A DNA stretch of 64,000 bases. Source: Pseudomonas alcaligenes (GTDB lineage: Bacteria > Pseudomonadota > Gammaproteobacteria > Pseudomonadales > Pseudomonadaceae). Positions 37,562-44,949 of the stretch are shown piece after piece (position 1 is the first letter of the stretch; each line of letters starts with the position of its first letter). Position numbers and translations under genes: made by a program. The notes beneath the pieces were generated by a model, which was not told where the DNA came from, ran no database searches, and saw nothing but the letters and a program-made list of their open reading frames with translations. The stretch spans positions 4,677,501 to 4,741,500 of the forward strand of contig NZ_LZEU01000001.1 of assembly GCF_014490745.1 (NCBI RefSeq), given 5' to 3'.

Positions 37562-38578
37562 ATGCTCTCATCAGCTCAGATCGCAGCGGCCACCAACCGC
37601 GCCGCCGAAGTACTGAGAGACTCAGGCGCGAAAGAGCGGATCGAAAAGGACGGCTACACAAGAATTAATCCTTTTCGTGTCGCAGAGTTTGCCGATGTTT
37701 TAGTGATGCTGCGCCCGATGGATAAGCTCTTGGGAGCTTTTATTCGCCAGGAGCAATCCGGAATCCTTTTGAACTCCGAGCGGCCGGCGGGCCTGGTCCA
37801 GATGACCTGTGCCCATGAGCTGGGACATTTCTTCCTGAATCACGGCACCACGGCTGATGACCGGCTGGACTATGCGCCAACAGCAGGCAGGCAGGAACTG
37901 GAAGCCGATTGGTTTGCGTACAGCTTGATCGCACCTCGGTGGGCTATCGCGCGCATCATGCGCAGAAAGAATTGGTCTCGAAATCATCTCTGCCACCCTT
38001 TCTACCTGTATCAACTCTCTTTGCGGCTTGGGATCAGCTACAAGGCCGCAGCATGGTCACTGAACCGCCTAAAATTGCTGGAGCGCACAGAGGTCGACAC
38101 GCTTCTGAGGACGCAGCCAGCAACCATCAAAAAGTCCTTACTCCATTCTCCATTGGAGAATCCTCATAGAGATGTGTGGCTGATCGATGAGGCGGATCAG
38201 GACCTGATACTCGAACCGCGCGTGGATGATCAGATGCTTGTGCGCCTGAGGAACCATTCTTCTGCAGGCTACGTCTGGACAGCCGATGAGGCTATGTCCG
38301 AGGGGTTCTTGATTGAGCCGCTACTTATTCCGCCAGGCCAACGAGCTGATAAAGACTCGACAATAGGCGGCGGGGTTAGCGTTCAGGATTACTTGATCAC
38401 GCAGGCCCCCCTCGCAAAACCAGAGCCGGCTCAGCTGAATCTTTCGGAGCGAAAACCTTGGAGCCCGGATTCTGGAGCGATTGCTAACTACAGCACCCAG
38501 GCCAGCTTCGAACACCTTGATCCAGGGCTCTCCCCGGCAGCCAAGGAAAGTCTGCTCCGGAGTGCAAACCAATCGTGA
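37562..38578 (+). CDS. ImmA/IrrE-type zinc metallopeptidase with C-terminal extension
   Basis: A 338-residue protein. The N-terminal ~150 residues carry the ImmA/IrrE (DUF955) peptidase signature, with HELGH at 85-89 and QELEADWFAYSL at 111-122 supplying the third ligand. ImmA-type enzymes cleave XRE repressors in response to stress, here probably the upstream XRE protein. A long C-terminal half (DVWLIDEADQDLILEPRVDDQMLVRLRNH...) has no recognised domain and is unusual for the family; it may sense a ligand or recruit a partner. The stop overlaps the next gene by four bases (GTGA). Confidence 0.85.
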   Translation: MLSSAQIAAATNRAAEVLRDSGAKERIEKDGYTRINPFRVAEFADVLVMLRPMDKLLGAFIRQEQSGILLNSERPAGLVQMTCAHELGHFFLNHGTTADDRLDYAPTAGRQELEADWFAYSLIAPRWAIARIMRRKNWSRNHLCHPFYLYQLSLRLGISYKAAAWSLNRLKLLERTEVDTLLRTQPATIKKSLLHSPLENPHRDVWLIDEADQDLILEPRVDDQMLVRLRNHSSAGYVWTADEAMSEGFLIEPLLIPPGQRADKDSTIGGGVSVQDYLITQAPLAKPEPAQLNLSERKPWSPDSGAIANYSTQASFEHLDPGLSPAAKESLLRSANQS

Positions 38579-39192
38579 TTCACTCTTACGCGCAGCTGCA
38601 GATACCCGCACGCGATCAAGGTGCAAGGCAGACCTGTGTGGCATTTTCTATCGCAGGTATCCAAGGCTACTTTGCTCAGCACTGCCTCAGCCCAGAGTTT
38701 GCCTACCATGCTACTGCTCTGCAGTCTCCAAGCTGGCAGCCTGACCAGGGATTGGATGTGCGGGTAGCCGTAGTTGCAACGGCTCCGGGACTACCGGAGG
38801 AACAGTACGTCCCGTACCAACCTACCGATCCTGTTCCTCCGATACCGCCATTGCCCACTGTGCAACGCTTGCATGGGCCTCAGTTGACTCTAACGCGCGT
38901 AATTCCTGCCGCCATCACCGGATGTATACAGGCAGGCTTCCCTGTCGGTGTCCTGATTGCGCTTACCCAATCATTTATGACGCCCGTAGATGGGGTGGTG
39001 GCATTCCAACCCAACGTCTATCCAGGGTTACACGCCGTTGTGATCATCGGGCATGGGGCGGATAACGAAACTGGGGAGCCGCACTATCTGATTTGCAACA
39101 GTTGGGGAACCGGCTGGGGTCTCAATGGACACGCGTGGATCTCGGAAACCTATCTCGTGCAGCACGCCACTTGGGCATACGGAGTGATTTGA
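38575..39192 (+). CDS. Papain-like (C1-type) cysteine peptidase
   Basis: A 205-residue protein with the C1 peptidase triad. The oxyanion Gln and catalytic Cys are in DQGARQTCVAFS (Q15, C21), the His in GLHAVVIIGHG (H153), and the Asn in ICNSWGTGWG (N175). The last is the most typical motif of papain enzymes. No signal peptide is present, so the enzyme should act in the cytosol. The start is GTG inside a GTGA overlap with the metallopeptidase, and its own stop overlaps the next start by one base. Two proteases of different mechanism side by side suggests a proteolytic activation cascade. Confidence 0.8.
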   Translation: MIHSYAQLQIPARDQGARQTCVAFSIAGIQGYFAQHCLSPEFAYHATALQSPSWQPDQGLDVRVAVVATAPGLPEEQYVPYQPTDPVPPIPPLPTVQRLHGPQLTLTRVIPAAITGCIQAGFPVGVLIALTQSFMTPVDGVVAFQPNVYPGLHAVVIIGHGADNETGEPHYLICNSWGTGWGLNGHAWISETYLVQHATWAYGVI

Positions 39193-40022
39193 TGGCAGAG
39201 GTCTTTAAACGGTCCAGAGTGGTGCCCGCTTGGTTAGCGGCTTCTCGCCATCTAGCTAACCGACCTGATCAGGAGGATCGCAACGTCATCCTTGAGATTG
39301 CCTCTCCACAAGAGATCACGGCAGAAGACTACCGAGTCATTGCCGCGGTGAATCAAGCGCTGCAGCAGGTTCGTGCCGACAGGACCGTGATGACTGCCGC
39401 TGGCACAATTTTTCCCCAACGAATCTACCAATACTATGGGCGCCCCCAATGGTATGAAAAATACGAGGAAATAATTGCCCACGGAAAGGCCAAGAATACC
39501 TGGGGTACCTATGCGCACCGCATGATCAGCAGATCAGCGCCTGATGGCACCACCTTCAATCCACTGGAGAAGATCATCGAGAAGCTCGCTTCTCGTAAGG
39601 ATCCTGCTCAAACCCAGTTCAAAGCCGCGTATGAGCTGAGCACAACGGATATAGGCGCAGACCTGTTTGATGCGGGATTCGAACTACCCACCTATGACCC
39701 TGCCATAGATCGCGCTAGCTATATGGGCTCGCCGTGCTTGAGCCATCTAACGTTCAAGATGATAGGCGACAAGATTGATCTGACCGCTATCTACAGATCC
39801 CACTACTACGCGGAGCGAGCGCTAGGAAATCTAATCGGCCTGGCTCAATTGCAAGGGTACGTTGCTAAAGAGGCGGGATTCGAAACCGGCGTTCTCACGT
39901 GCGTATCGACACACGCCAAATTGGACAAAGGGCTGGGAGGGATCGTCTCGGCGCGCCGGCTGCTCGCGTCTTCGCCAGAGGACATTGACGTTAGAGCAGC
40001 TGCGCCTGCGCAGCCCGCTTAG
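39192..40022 (+). CDS. Thymidylate-synthase-like protein, divergent active site
   Basis: A 276-residue protein. Its C-terminal half aligns by eye with thymidylate synthase and dUMP/dCMP hydroxymethylases: a Cys in YMGSPCLSHLTFKM (C182, position of the catalytic Cys), IDLTAIYRSHYYAERALGNL (residues 195-214), with R202, S203 and N213 in the positions of the nucleotide-binding Arg-Ser and Asn, and H241 in VSTHAKLD. The Asp that normally follows RSC is a Tyr here (Y205), and the usual Tyr after the H-x motif is changed to Lys. It may therefore act on a different pyrimidine nucleotide or only bind one. The N-terminal ~100 residues are not recognised. Its 3' end overlaps the convergent UDG-like gene by 32 bases. 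Confidence 0.72.
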   Translation: MAEVFKRSRVVPAWLAASRHLANRPDQEDRNVILEIASPQEITAEDYRVIAAVNQALQQVRADRTVMTAAGTIFPQRIYQYYGRPQWYEKYEEIIAHGKAKNTWGTYAHRMISRSAPDGTTFNPLEKIIEKLASRKDPAQTQFKAAYELSTTDIGADLFDAGFELPTYDPAIDRASYMGSPCLSHLTFKMIGDKIDLTAIYRSHYYAERALGNLIGLAQLQGYVAKEAGFETGVLTCVSTHAKLDKGLGGIVSARRLLASSPEDIDVRAAAPAQPA

Positions 40023-40668
40023 TGCCTAGCAAGCCATCGGATATTCCGTAGATCTTGCTCATCCCCGCTCGGAAGTCTTTCACTCCGCCGTAACTAGGAT
40101 GGCGCACACAAACTACTTCAACACCAAAGGCCGCCGCATAAGCAGCAGCGTCCTGTCCAATGGCTACGATACGACGAACCTTCAACCACTTGATTAGGGC
40201 CTTGTTGAGATCACGCACGGCGTCCAGCTCACGGGCAGTAAACCGACGGTTAGTGAACGGATTCTGGGCTTCATGGGGGTGGAAGGGGAACACATTCCAT
40301 AGCAATGGCGGCGCGTCGATAGCCTTCAACACCCCCCATATTTCTGCCGCGGTTCGCTCAGCAATAGCCGGCCCGCGAGTAGCCTGGCGCGAGGCACAAC
40401 CTGGATAGACCTTCGCCATCTCCGGCAGGTGGTATTCATCCGTCAGCGCCAACCCAGTCCTACGCCCTCCTCGGTAGCCGAGGTCACGCCCCATCCAGAT
40501 CGTGTCCACTCCAATGTCAGCTGAAGCAGCAAGATACGCACGTAAATTCGCTCGGCGAAATGCAGCGGCATCGGATCGGTCATGCACCGGACAAGTGTCC
40601 GAGTAGGGATTGAACACGTTATCCAGAGACAGGCCGGCAAGCGCTTTGACGAATGAGGTCGGGGTCAT
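39991..40668 (-). CDS. Uracil-DNA glycosylase superfamily protein
   Basis: A 225-residue protein with the motif order of the UDG superfamily. The first motif region is MGRDLGYRGGRRTGLALTDE (59-78), followed by LLWNVFPFHPHE (122-133). The final catalytic-loop motif is VRHPSYGG (188-195), with the conserved His-Pro-Ser. Family members excise uracil or other damaged bases, and some act on single nucleotides or cross-linked DNA. This one is outside the well-known family 1 type and lacks visible Fe-S cysteines in the canonical spacing. It starts in an ATGA overlap with the MazG-like gene, so the two are co-translated. Confidence 0.78.
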   Translation of the reverse strand: MTPTSFVKALAGLSLDNVFNPYSDTCPVHDRSDAAAFRRANLRAYLAASADIGVDTIWMGRDLGYRGGRRTGLALTDEYHLPEMAKVYPGCASRQATRGPAIAERTAAEIWGVLKAIDAPPLLWNVFPFHPHEAQNPFTNRRFTARELDAVRDLNKALIKWLKVRRIVAIGQDAAAYAAAFGVEVVCVRHPSYGGVKDFRAGMSKIYGISDGLLGTKRAAQAQLL

Positions 40669-41885
40669 TGATTTGCGGTTACTTTCGGTTTGAAGGTCAA
40701 TTCGTGGTTGACCATATCAACGATGACTGTACCCGTGCGTGCACTCTGCAACTCACGGAAAATCTCAAAGCCCTTAAGGATGGCCAGCTCCCATTGCCAG
40801 AGTGGGCACTTGTGAACCTCGTACCCTTCGACCATCGAGTGAATCTGCTTAAGCAGACCGTATTCGAGTGATCCTACCTTGATTCCCTTGTAGAAACGTC
40901 GACGCTTCGCGTGATTGAAAATCCAAGTCGCGATGCCCTCTTCGATGATCATTGCGCGGGCGCCATCCTCATTCTCGTCCACGCTGGGGACCGACTTACG
41001 CTTGCGTTTCAGAAGGCCACGCAGAACGGGCGACCATCCCAGATAGGCTATGTAGGCGAGGTGGAAAACGTCATGGAAGCGGTAGTCATCCGGCTCGTTA
41101 CTATTATCCGTCAAACGGTCGCCGATGAAGACACCGTTCAGCTGCTGAACGACGTAAGTACCCCCACTGCTGGCTCGCTCGATGAAATCCATTTCGAGTC
41201 TGCGAGGAAACTGCTCATAGTCGTGGAAGAGCTCGTCAGGATCAAAGAATGGGTAGAAGACCGGGTTCTCACCGGGCCATCGGCTCTTGATCTTTTCGAG
41301 GTTGTCTCTAGCCACATCCTCAATATGAAGGTTGAAGCTTGCACAACAGAGCGCCAGTTCGGTGAGCAGCGTGCCGAAGTGGTTGAGCAATGTTGGAGTC
41401 GGGGTCGCCTGCAGCTGGGTGTCCGTCGAGAAGGTAAAAGCTCCGGCCGCATGAGCCAGAGCACTCATCTGGACGGTTCGCTTGATCGTTCCATCTTCGC
41501 GCCGGGTATCGATAAGCGCGTCAATCTGACGAAAGCTGATAGGAATGATCGGCTCGCGTTCATTCTCCTTGAAGCGACGCCGTAGCTCCTTCAGGCAATA
41601 AATGCCTAGGTCGTCCGGAGTGATGTTGAGGTGTGTTGCCGCACTGACGAGGTACCAAAGAGCATCGCCAAGCTCCTCAGCCGCGACCTCACTTTGAGTG
41701 TCCTCAAGGCGATCTCGATCAGCTTTCTTCACTGACGACAGAAGACCACCAACCTCACCAAAAAAACCAAATCTCAGGCTTTGGAAGCCAGTAGGTTTGT
41801 CCTTCAGACGCGAGCTTTCATTTGCCTTAAGGGAGTATTCGGGTAGGGAAAGAGGCTCGACTTGCTGCTTGGCTACAGGTGCCAT
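40665..41885 (-). CDS. MazG-like nucleotide pyrophosphohydrolase, multidomain
   Basis: A 406-residue protein. The first MazG-like domain (residues ~35-110) has the metal-binding pattern FGFFGEVGGLLSSVKK and EVAAEELGDALWYLV. A second MazG-like half (TLLTELALCCASFNLHIEDVARDNLEKIKSRWP) lacks the acidic cluster and may be structural. The C-terminal domain contains YRFHDVFHLAYIAYLGWSPV and EEGIATWIFNHA, seen in a subset of MazG-type proteins. MazG enzymes hydrolyse (d)NTPs to (d)NMP and pyrophosphate, often non-canonical ones. The ATG at 41885 is fixed by AGGAGG five bases upstream. It overlaps the DUF4031 gene by 59 bases. Confidence 0.78.
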   Translation of the reverse strand: MAPVAKQQVEPLSLPEYSLKANESSRLKDKPTGFQSLRFGFFGEVGGLLSSVKKADRDRLEDTQSEVAAEELGDALWYLVSAATHLNITPDDLGIYCLKELRRRFKENEREPIIPISFRQIDALIDTRREDGTIKRTVQMSALAHAAGAFTFSTDTQLQATPTPTLLNHFGTLLTELALCCASFNLHIEDVARDNLEKIKSRWPGENPVFYPFFDPDELFHDYEQFPRRLEMDFIERASSGGTYVVQQLNGVFIGDRLTDNSNEPDDYRFHDVFHLAYIAYLGWSPVLRGLLKRKRKSVPSVDENEDGARAMIIEEGIATWIFNHAKRRRFYKGIKVGSLEYGLLKQIHSMVEGYEVHKCPLWQWELAILKGFEIFRELQSARTGTVIVDMVNHELTFKPKVTANQ

Positions 41886-42192
41886 GGATCCCTCCTGGTT
41901 CGAGCAGCAACGATTGCTGCTGTGTCCTTTGAGCAAGCATTTCAGCTCGCATCTGCTTGCAGCATCCAATAATAGTTTTCCGGTCAGCGTCGATAGCGCC
42001 AAGCTGAATCGCGCGCGCTCTGACTGACAAGGTCACGTCGTAGTGAGGGTAAAAGCTTTTGCTTTGGAACCATTTGCGCTGCAAGCCCAACTGAGCCGCA
42101 AAGTGATGGAGCTCGTCAAGGGTGTCGGCAACTAGGTGGCACCAGGAACGTCCTTTCCAGCGCACTTCCTCGGAATCAACGTAAACAGGCAT
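41827..42192 (-). CDS. DUF4031 domain protein
   Basis: A 121-residue protein with the DUF4031 opening MPVYVDSEEVRWKGRSWCHLVADTLDELHHFAAQLG and the segments KWFQSKSFYPHYDVTLSVRARAIQLGAID. The conserved His/Asp residues could be catalytic, but the family has no known function; members are often phage- or plasmid-borne. It is first in the minus-strand operon and starts just left of the palindromic operator. The 3' third overlaps the MazG-like start in a different frame. Confidence 0.75.
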   Translation of the reverse strand: MPVYVDSEEVRWKGRSWCHLVADTLDELHHFAAQLGLQRKWFQSKSFYPHYDVTLSVRARAIQLGAIDADRKTIIGCCKQMRAEMLAQRTQQQSLLLEPGGIHGTCSQAASRASFPTRILP

Positions 42193-42214
42193 GGCATGGC
42201 TTGTCCGTGCAAAA

Positions 42215-42233
42215 TGTGCATTTAATATGCACA
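42215..42233. promoter_or_regulatory. Palindromic operator between DUF4031 and XRE genes
   Basis: TGTGCATTTAATATGCACA, a near-perfect 19-base palindrome (arms TGTGCAT/ATGCACA). It lies between the divergent starts at 42192 and 42236, two bases before the XRE start. It is the natural binding site for that XRE protein, which could repress both itself and the DUF4031-MazG-UDG operon. Confidence 0.65.
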
Positions 42234-42235
42234 TT

Positions 42236-42580
42236 ATGACACAAAGACTCAATGCCGCAGCTGCGCAAAATCTAGGATTGCGCATCCGCGAAGCACGAAT
42301 TAATCGAGGGCTAACGCTTACAGAGCTTGGCTTTCTGACGAACGTGCACCACTCACAGCTCTCGCGCGCCGAGCAAGGCAGATTCTCGCTCGTCAGCAAA
42401 AACATTTCTGCAGCTTGCACATTTTTGCAAATTTCACCTCAAGCCATCACCAGTGATCTACCAGAACACCTGATCGCTCGGGTGAAGCACCTGGTAACTT
42501 CATCTCCTTCGCACGCACGGGTGCTTGAGCGAATCCTGGATGCTCTTGAGGAACTCCCCCTGGCGTCGACTGCTGAGTAA
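42236..42580 (+). CDS. XRE-family helix-turn-helix regulator, second
   Basis: A 114-residue protein with an HTH domain near residues 10-70 (LGLRIREARINRGLTLTELGFLTNVHHSQLSRAEQGRFSLVSKNISAACTFLQIS). A short helical tail (HLIARVKHLVTSSPSHARVLERILDALEEL) follows. It is divergent from the DUF4031-MazG-UDG operon with a palindrome in between, fitting an autoregulated repressor of that operon. In-frame Met codons further upstream overlap the palindrome, so 42236 is the more likely start. Confidence 0.82.
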   Translation: MTQRLNAAAAQNLGLRIREARINRGLTLTELGFLTNVHHSQLSRAEQGRFSLVSKNISAACTFLQISPQAITSDLPEHLIARVKHLVTSSPSHARVLERILDALEELPLASTAE

Positions 42581-42653
42581 ACACCCCATCTCGACACCAA
42601 TGCTTCGTCAGCCAGCGTCTGCAAAGCTTGGTGGCAGTAGGTGCCCCGCGAAA

Positions 42654-43247
42654 CTAGAACGCCGGCACCTCGCTAGGGTCACGGACCTGCAGGTTACGTG
42701 AACAGGGGCGGAAAGCCATGTTGGACGTTCCTGGCGGAGAAACGCACAGAGTGAGTACCGCTCCGTAGGGCATCTCGACACCACGCACCACGCCATAGGG
42801 GATCTCGGCTACTCGATTAATTTCCCCATCCCCCGTCAACACATCTACACCCGGTGCAACTGCTTGGCCCAGGCTGTGCCCGAATGCCTCGCGCCTGACC
42901 TCCTTGCTAATTTGGTAGGTAAGTGCGACTTGAATTTTCGCGCTAGAAGGACCCACATCGAGAATGGTGATTCTGCTGAAGAGGTCCAGGATGCCGGTGG
43001 CACATGCAGTCATCTCGGCATTGCAGTGTCTAACTGCCAGAGGCTGGTAACGAAGCTCCCGGCTTGCATCCGCAATCCCAACAAGGGTCTCGTTCATTCC
43101 GAGCCCTGCCGAAGCTGGGCCCGACAGCTCTGTTGTTCCTCCGAAGAAGTCGACTACTACAGCCTGCTGAGCAGCAGACTTAACGCCCGCACATCCTGAA
43201 AGCGCAGCCAGCGCAATGGCAATTCCGACACCAACCATGTGTTGCAT
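42654..43247 (-). CDS. Predicted lipoprotein, unknown function
   Basis: A 197-residue protein with a lipoprotein signal peptide ending in LSGC (Cys at residue 19). The mature part (VKSAAQQAVVVDFFGGTTELSGPASAGLGMNETLVGIADASRELRYQ...) contains a segment CSPPGTSNMAFRPCSRN with two cysteines. No domain recognised. Its flanks (an XRE regulator, then a candidate RNA) give no clear function. It reads away from the next gene. Confidence 0.6.
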   Translation of the reverse strand: MQHMVGVGIAIALAALSGCAGVKSAAQQAVVVDFFGGTTELSGPASAGLGMNETLVGIADASRELRYQPLAVRHCNAEMTACATGILDLFSRITILDVGPSSAKIQVALTYQISKEVRREAFGHSLGQAVAPGVDVLTGDGEINRVAEIPYGVVRGVEMPYGAVLTLCVSPPGTSNMAFRPCSRNLQVRDPSEVPAF

Positions 43248-43426
43248 GTGATTTCCTTACAAAGGGATCTTGTTTATCAGGGCGACGCCTGGCCAGGGGA
43301 GTTTAAGCCAGCGAAACCTGCGCCCCTACAAGGGCCATTCAAAGCGCAATGAGCCTACCGCCTCGTCTCGCATTCACAGAAACGAAGCATGCTTGATCTT
43401 GCTTCCCAGTGCGCTAGAGTCCTTGC

Positions 43427-43521
43427 ACGGTTTCCCTGAAACCTCCCTGCGGCAAGGATGCCGCTGCCCCTTCGGGGGCCTCTATTCAGAAGCCCCGTCT
43501 TATGGCGGGGCTTCGTCTTTT
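43427..43521 (+). ncRNA. Candidate small structured RNA, four hairpins
   Basis: A promoter-like pair (TTGATC at 43393, 16-base spacer, TAGAGT at 43415) is followed by four tandem perfect hairpins. These are GGTTTC/GAAACC; GCGGC-AAGGAT-GCCGC, whose AAGGAT loop is an RsmA/CsrA-type A-N-GGA site; GCCCC-TTCG-GGGGC with a UUCG tetraloop; and a ten-base-pair AAGCCCCG... stem with T-rich tail TCTTTT as an intrinsic terminator. No open frame accounts for it. This layout supports an ~95-nt sRNA or the leader of the phosphatase gene 54 bases downstream. No Rfam family is recognised by eye. Confidence 0.6.
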
Positions 43522-43574
43522 GGCAAACAGGCCGGCTTCAACACGATGCTGAAAGACGCTTTCCGGAGAGCTCT

Positions 43575-44372
43575 ATGGACTGCTTAGAGTTACTAGCGCC
43601 AGTAACCGATAACGTGCTTTCTGTGGGCAAGCTATTGGCTGCCGAATGGGATCGACCTGATGGGCCAAGAGGCCACGGAGATAAGGCAAAAGTCGACGCA
43701 GAGATTGAGTCAGCACTGCGCGAAAACCTGCTCAATTTGCTCCAATGCGATTTCTGGGGAGAGGAGACGGGGGCATGTCTGTCGGGTCACGAGTACTGCT
43801 GGGTGGTTGACCCCAATGACGGGACCAGCGATTTCCTCTTGGGTCGCAAGGGGTCGGCAATTTCAGTTGGCCTACTGCGCAACGCTTCACCTGTTCTGGG
43901 TGTCGTCTATGCGCCTGTCACAGTAGATCGAGGCCCTGATTGCATTTCTTGGGCAGAAGGATCCGCAAGCCCTATCCGGAATGGGCACGCAGTACTATCC
44001 CGATTGGACCAGCAGGGGTTAAGAGCAGGCAGTCATGTGCTGGTGAGCGCGGCTGCAGCTACCAAGCCCGCAATCAACGCTGAACTTTGTGCACCGGCTG
44101 ACTTTATCCCAATGCCAAGCATTGCCTATCGACTGGCTCGCGTAGCTGCTGGTGATGCTGTCGCGGGTATTTCACTTGTACCAGTGTCAGCCCATGACGT
44201 GGTTGGAGGGCACGCATTACTGAGGGGCGCTGGTGGCGTGTTGCTCGACCAATCTGGGATAGAGATTTCCTACGACTCTGGCGTTCTGGCGGACGTGGCC
44301 TTGCGGGTTTTTGGCGGCGCGCCTAGTGCATGCAGAGAGCTGACCGGCAGGAGCTGGGAAAAGCTTTTCTGA
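43575..44372 (+). CDS. Inositol monophosphatase-family phosphatase
   Basis: A 265-residue protein with the IMPase metal-site pattern: GEE at 62-64, the Asp-rich VVDPNDGTSDF at 77-87 (family DPxDGT), and a C-terminal SAHDVVGGHALLRGAGG near 205-221. In most members this last motif is WDxxAG; here the Trp is His. Substrates may be inositol phosphates, 3'(2'),5'-bisphosphate nucleotides (CysQ type) or sugar phosphates. Within an island near nucleotide-handling genes the CysQ activity is of interest, but this is inference. TCCGGAGAG precedes the ATG. Confidence 0.75.
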   Translation: MDCLELLAPVTDNVLSVGKLLAAEWDRPDGPRGHGDKAKVDAEIESALRENLLNLLQCDFWGEETGACLSGHEYCWVVDPNDGTSDFLLGRKGSAISVGLLRNASPVLGVVYAPVTVDRGPDCISWAEGSASPIRNGHAVLSRLDQQGLRAGSHVLVSAAAATKPAINAELCAPADFIPMPSIAYRLARVAAGDAVAGISLVPVSAHDVVGGHALLRGAGGVLLDQSGIEISYDSGVLADVALRVFGGAPSACRELTGRSWEKLF

Positions 44373-44504
44373 TATCTGCCGCAGGATGTGGTCCCCGTGC
44401 CACCTCATAGCTCGTGCTAGCGGCCTTATTGAGCCAGGGGGCAGACGGTGACAGGCCGTAGGTCAGCCAGACGCGAGTCGCATAAACCTGAGCTGACGAT
44501 AGGG

Positions 44505-44732
44505 CTACGACCGCTTCTCTATCTTCGAGTCAAAGTGCTCCACCAGCTCGTCGATTCGGTCGAGAAGACGGGGCGTCTTGCTCAACACAATGCAACGTGT
44601 TGTGCCTACAAACTCCTCAATGAGGAAAAGACTGTCCCCCAGGTCTACCTCCATCTCCTGGAGGACCTCATCCGGGATCCGGATAGCGCCATCACCATCC
44701 CAATCTTCGATGACCACATGGGTTGTATTCAT
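44505..44732 (-). CDS. AbrB/MazE-like DNA-binding protein (antitoxin-type)
   Basis: A 75-residue protein with a SpoVT/AbrB swapped-hairpin motif (VVIEDWDGDGAIRIPDEVLQEMEVDLGDSLFLIEE) and a helical C-terminal tail, the typical arrangement of MazE-like antitoxins. No toxin-like frame is adjacent on either strand, so it may be an orphan antitoxin or a stand-alone regulator. The Met at 44732 removes an unmotivated upstream extension. Confidence 0.65.
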   Translation of the reverse strand: MNTTHVVIEDWDGDGAIRIPDEVLQEMEVDLGDSLFLIEEFVGTTRCIVLSKTPRLLDRIDELVEHFDSKIEKRS

Positions 44733-44949
44733 TATCAATCCTGCCGAATGATGAGGTGCTAAGCGTTGACTCATGGCTTCACTGGGTAGCCGAAGCTAGT
44801 CGTCTGGTACATTGCGCCCGACTGCTCTGCTTGAGTTAGGAAGCCGCCCGCCGGTAGCTGCCTTCCGTCATAGACTGTGCTGGAATCTGGGTGTTTATGA
44901 TACTCGCGACGATGACGTAAGTTCGCTGCACTAGCCACTGGAGGCGATC

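Noticed and set aside
42654..43247. Lipoprotein as part of the nucleotide cassette
   Set aside because: It is oriented against the XRE regulator, shares no overlap or operator with the cassette and has no related function, so it is left as separate.
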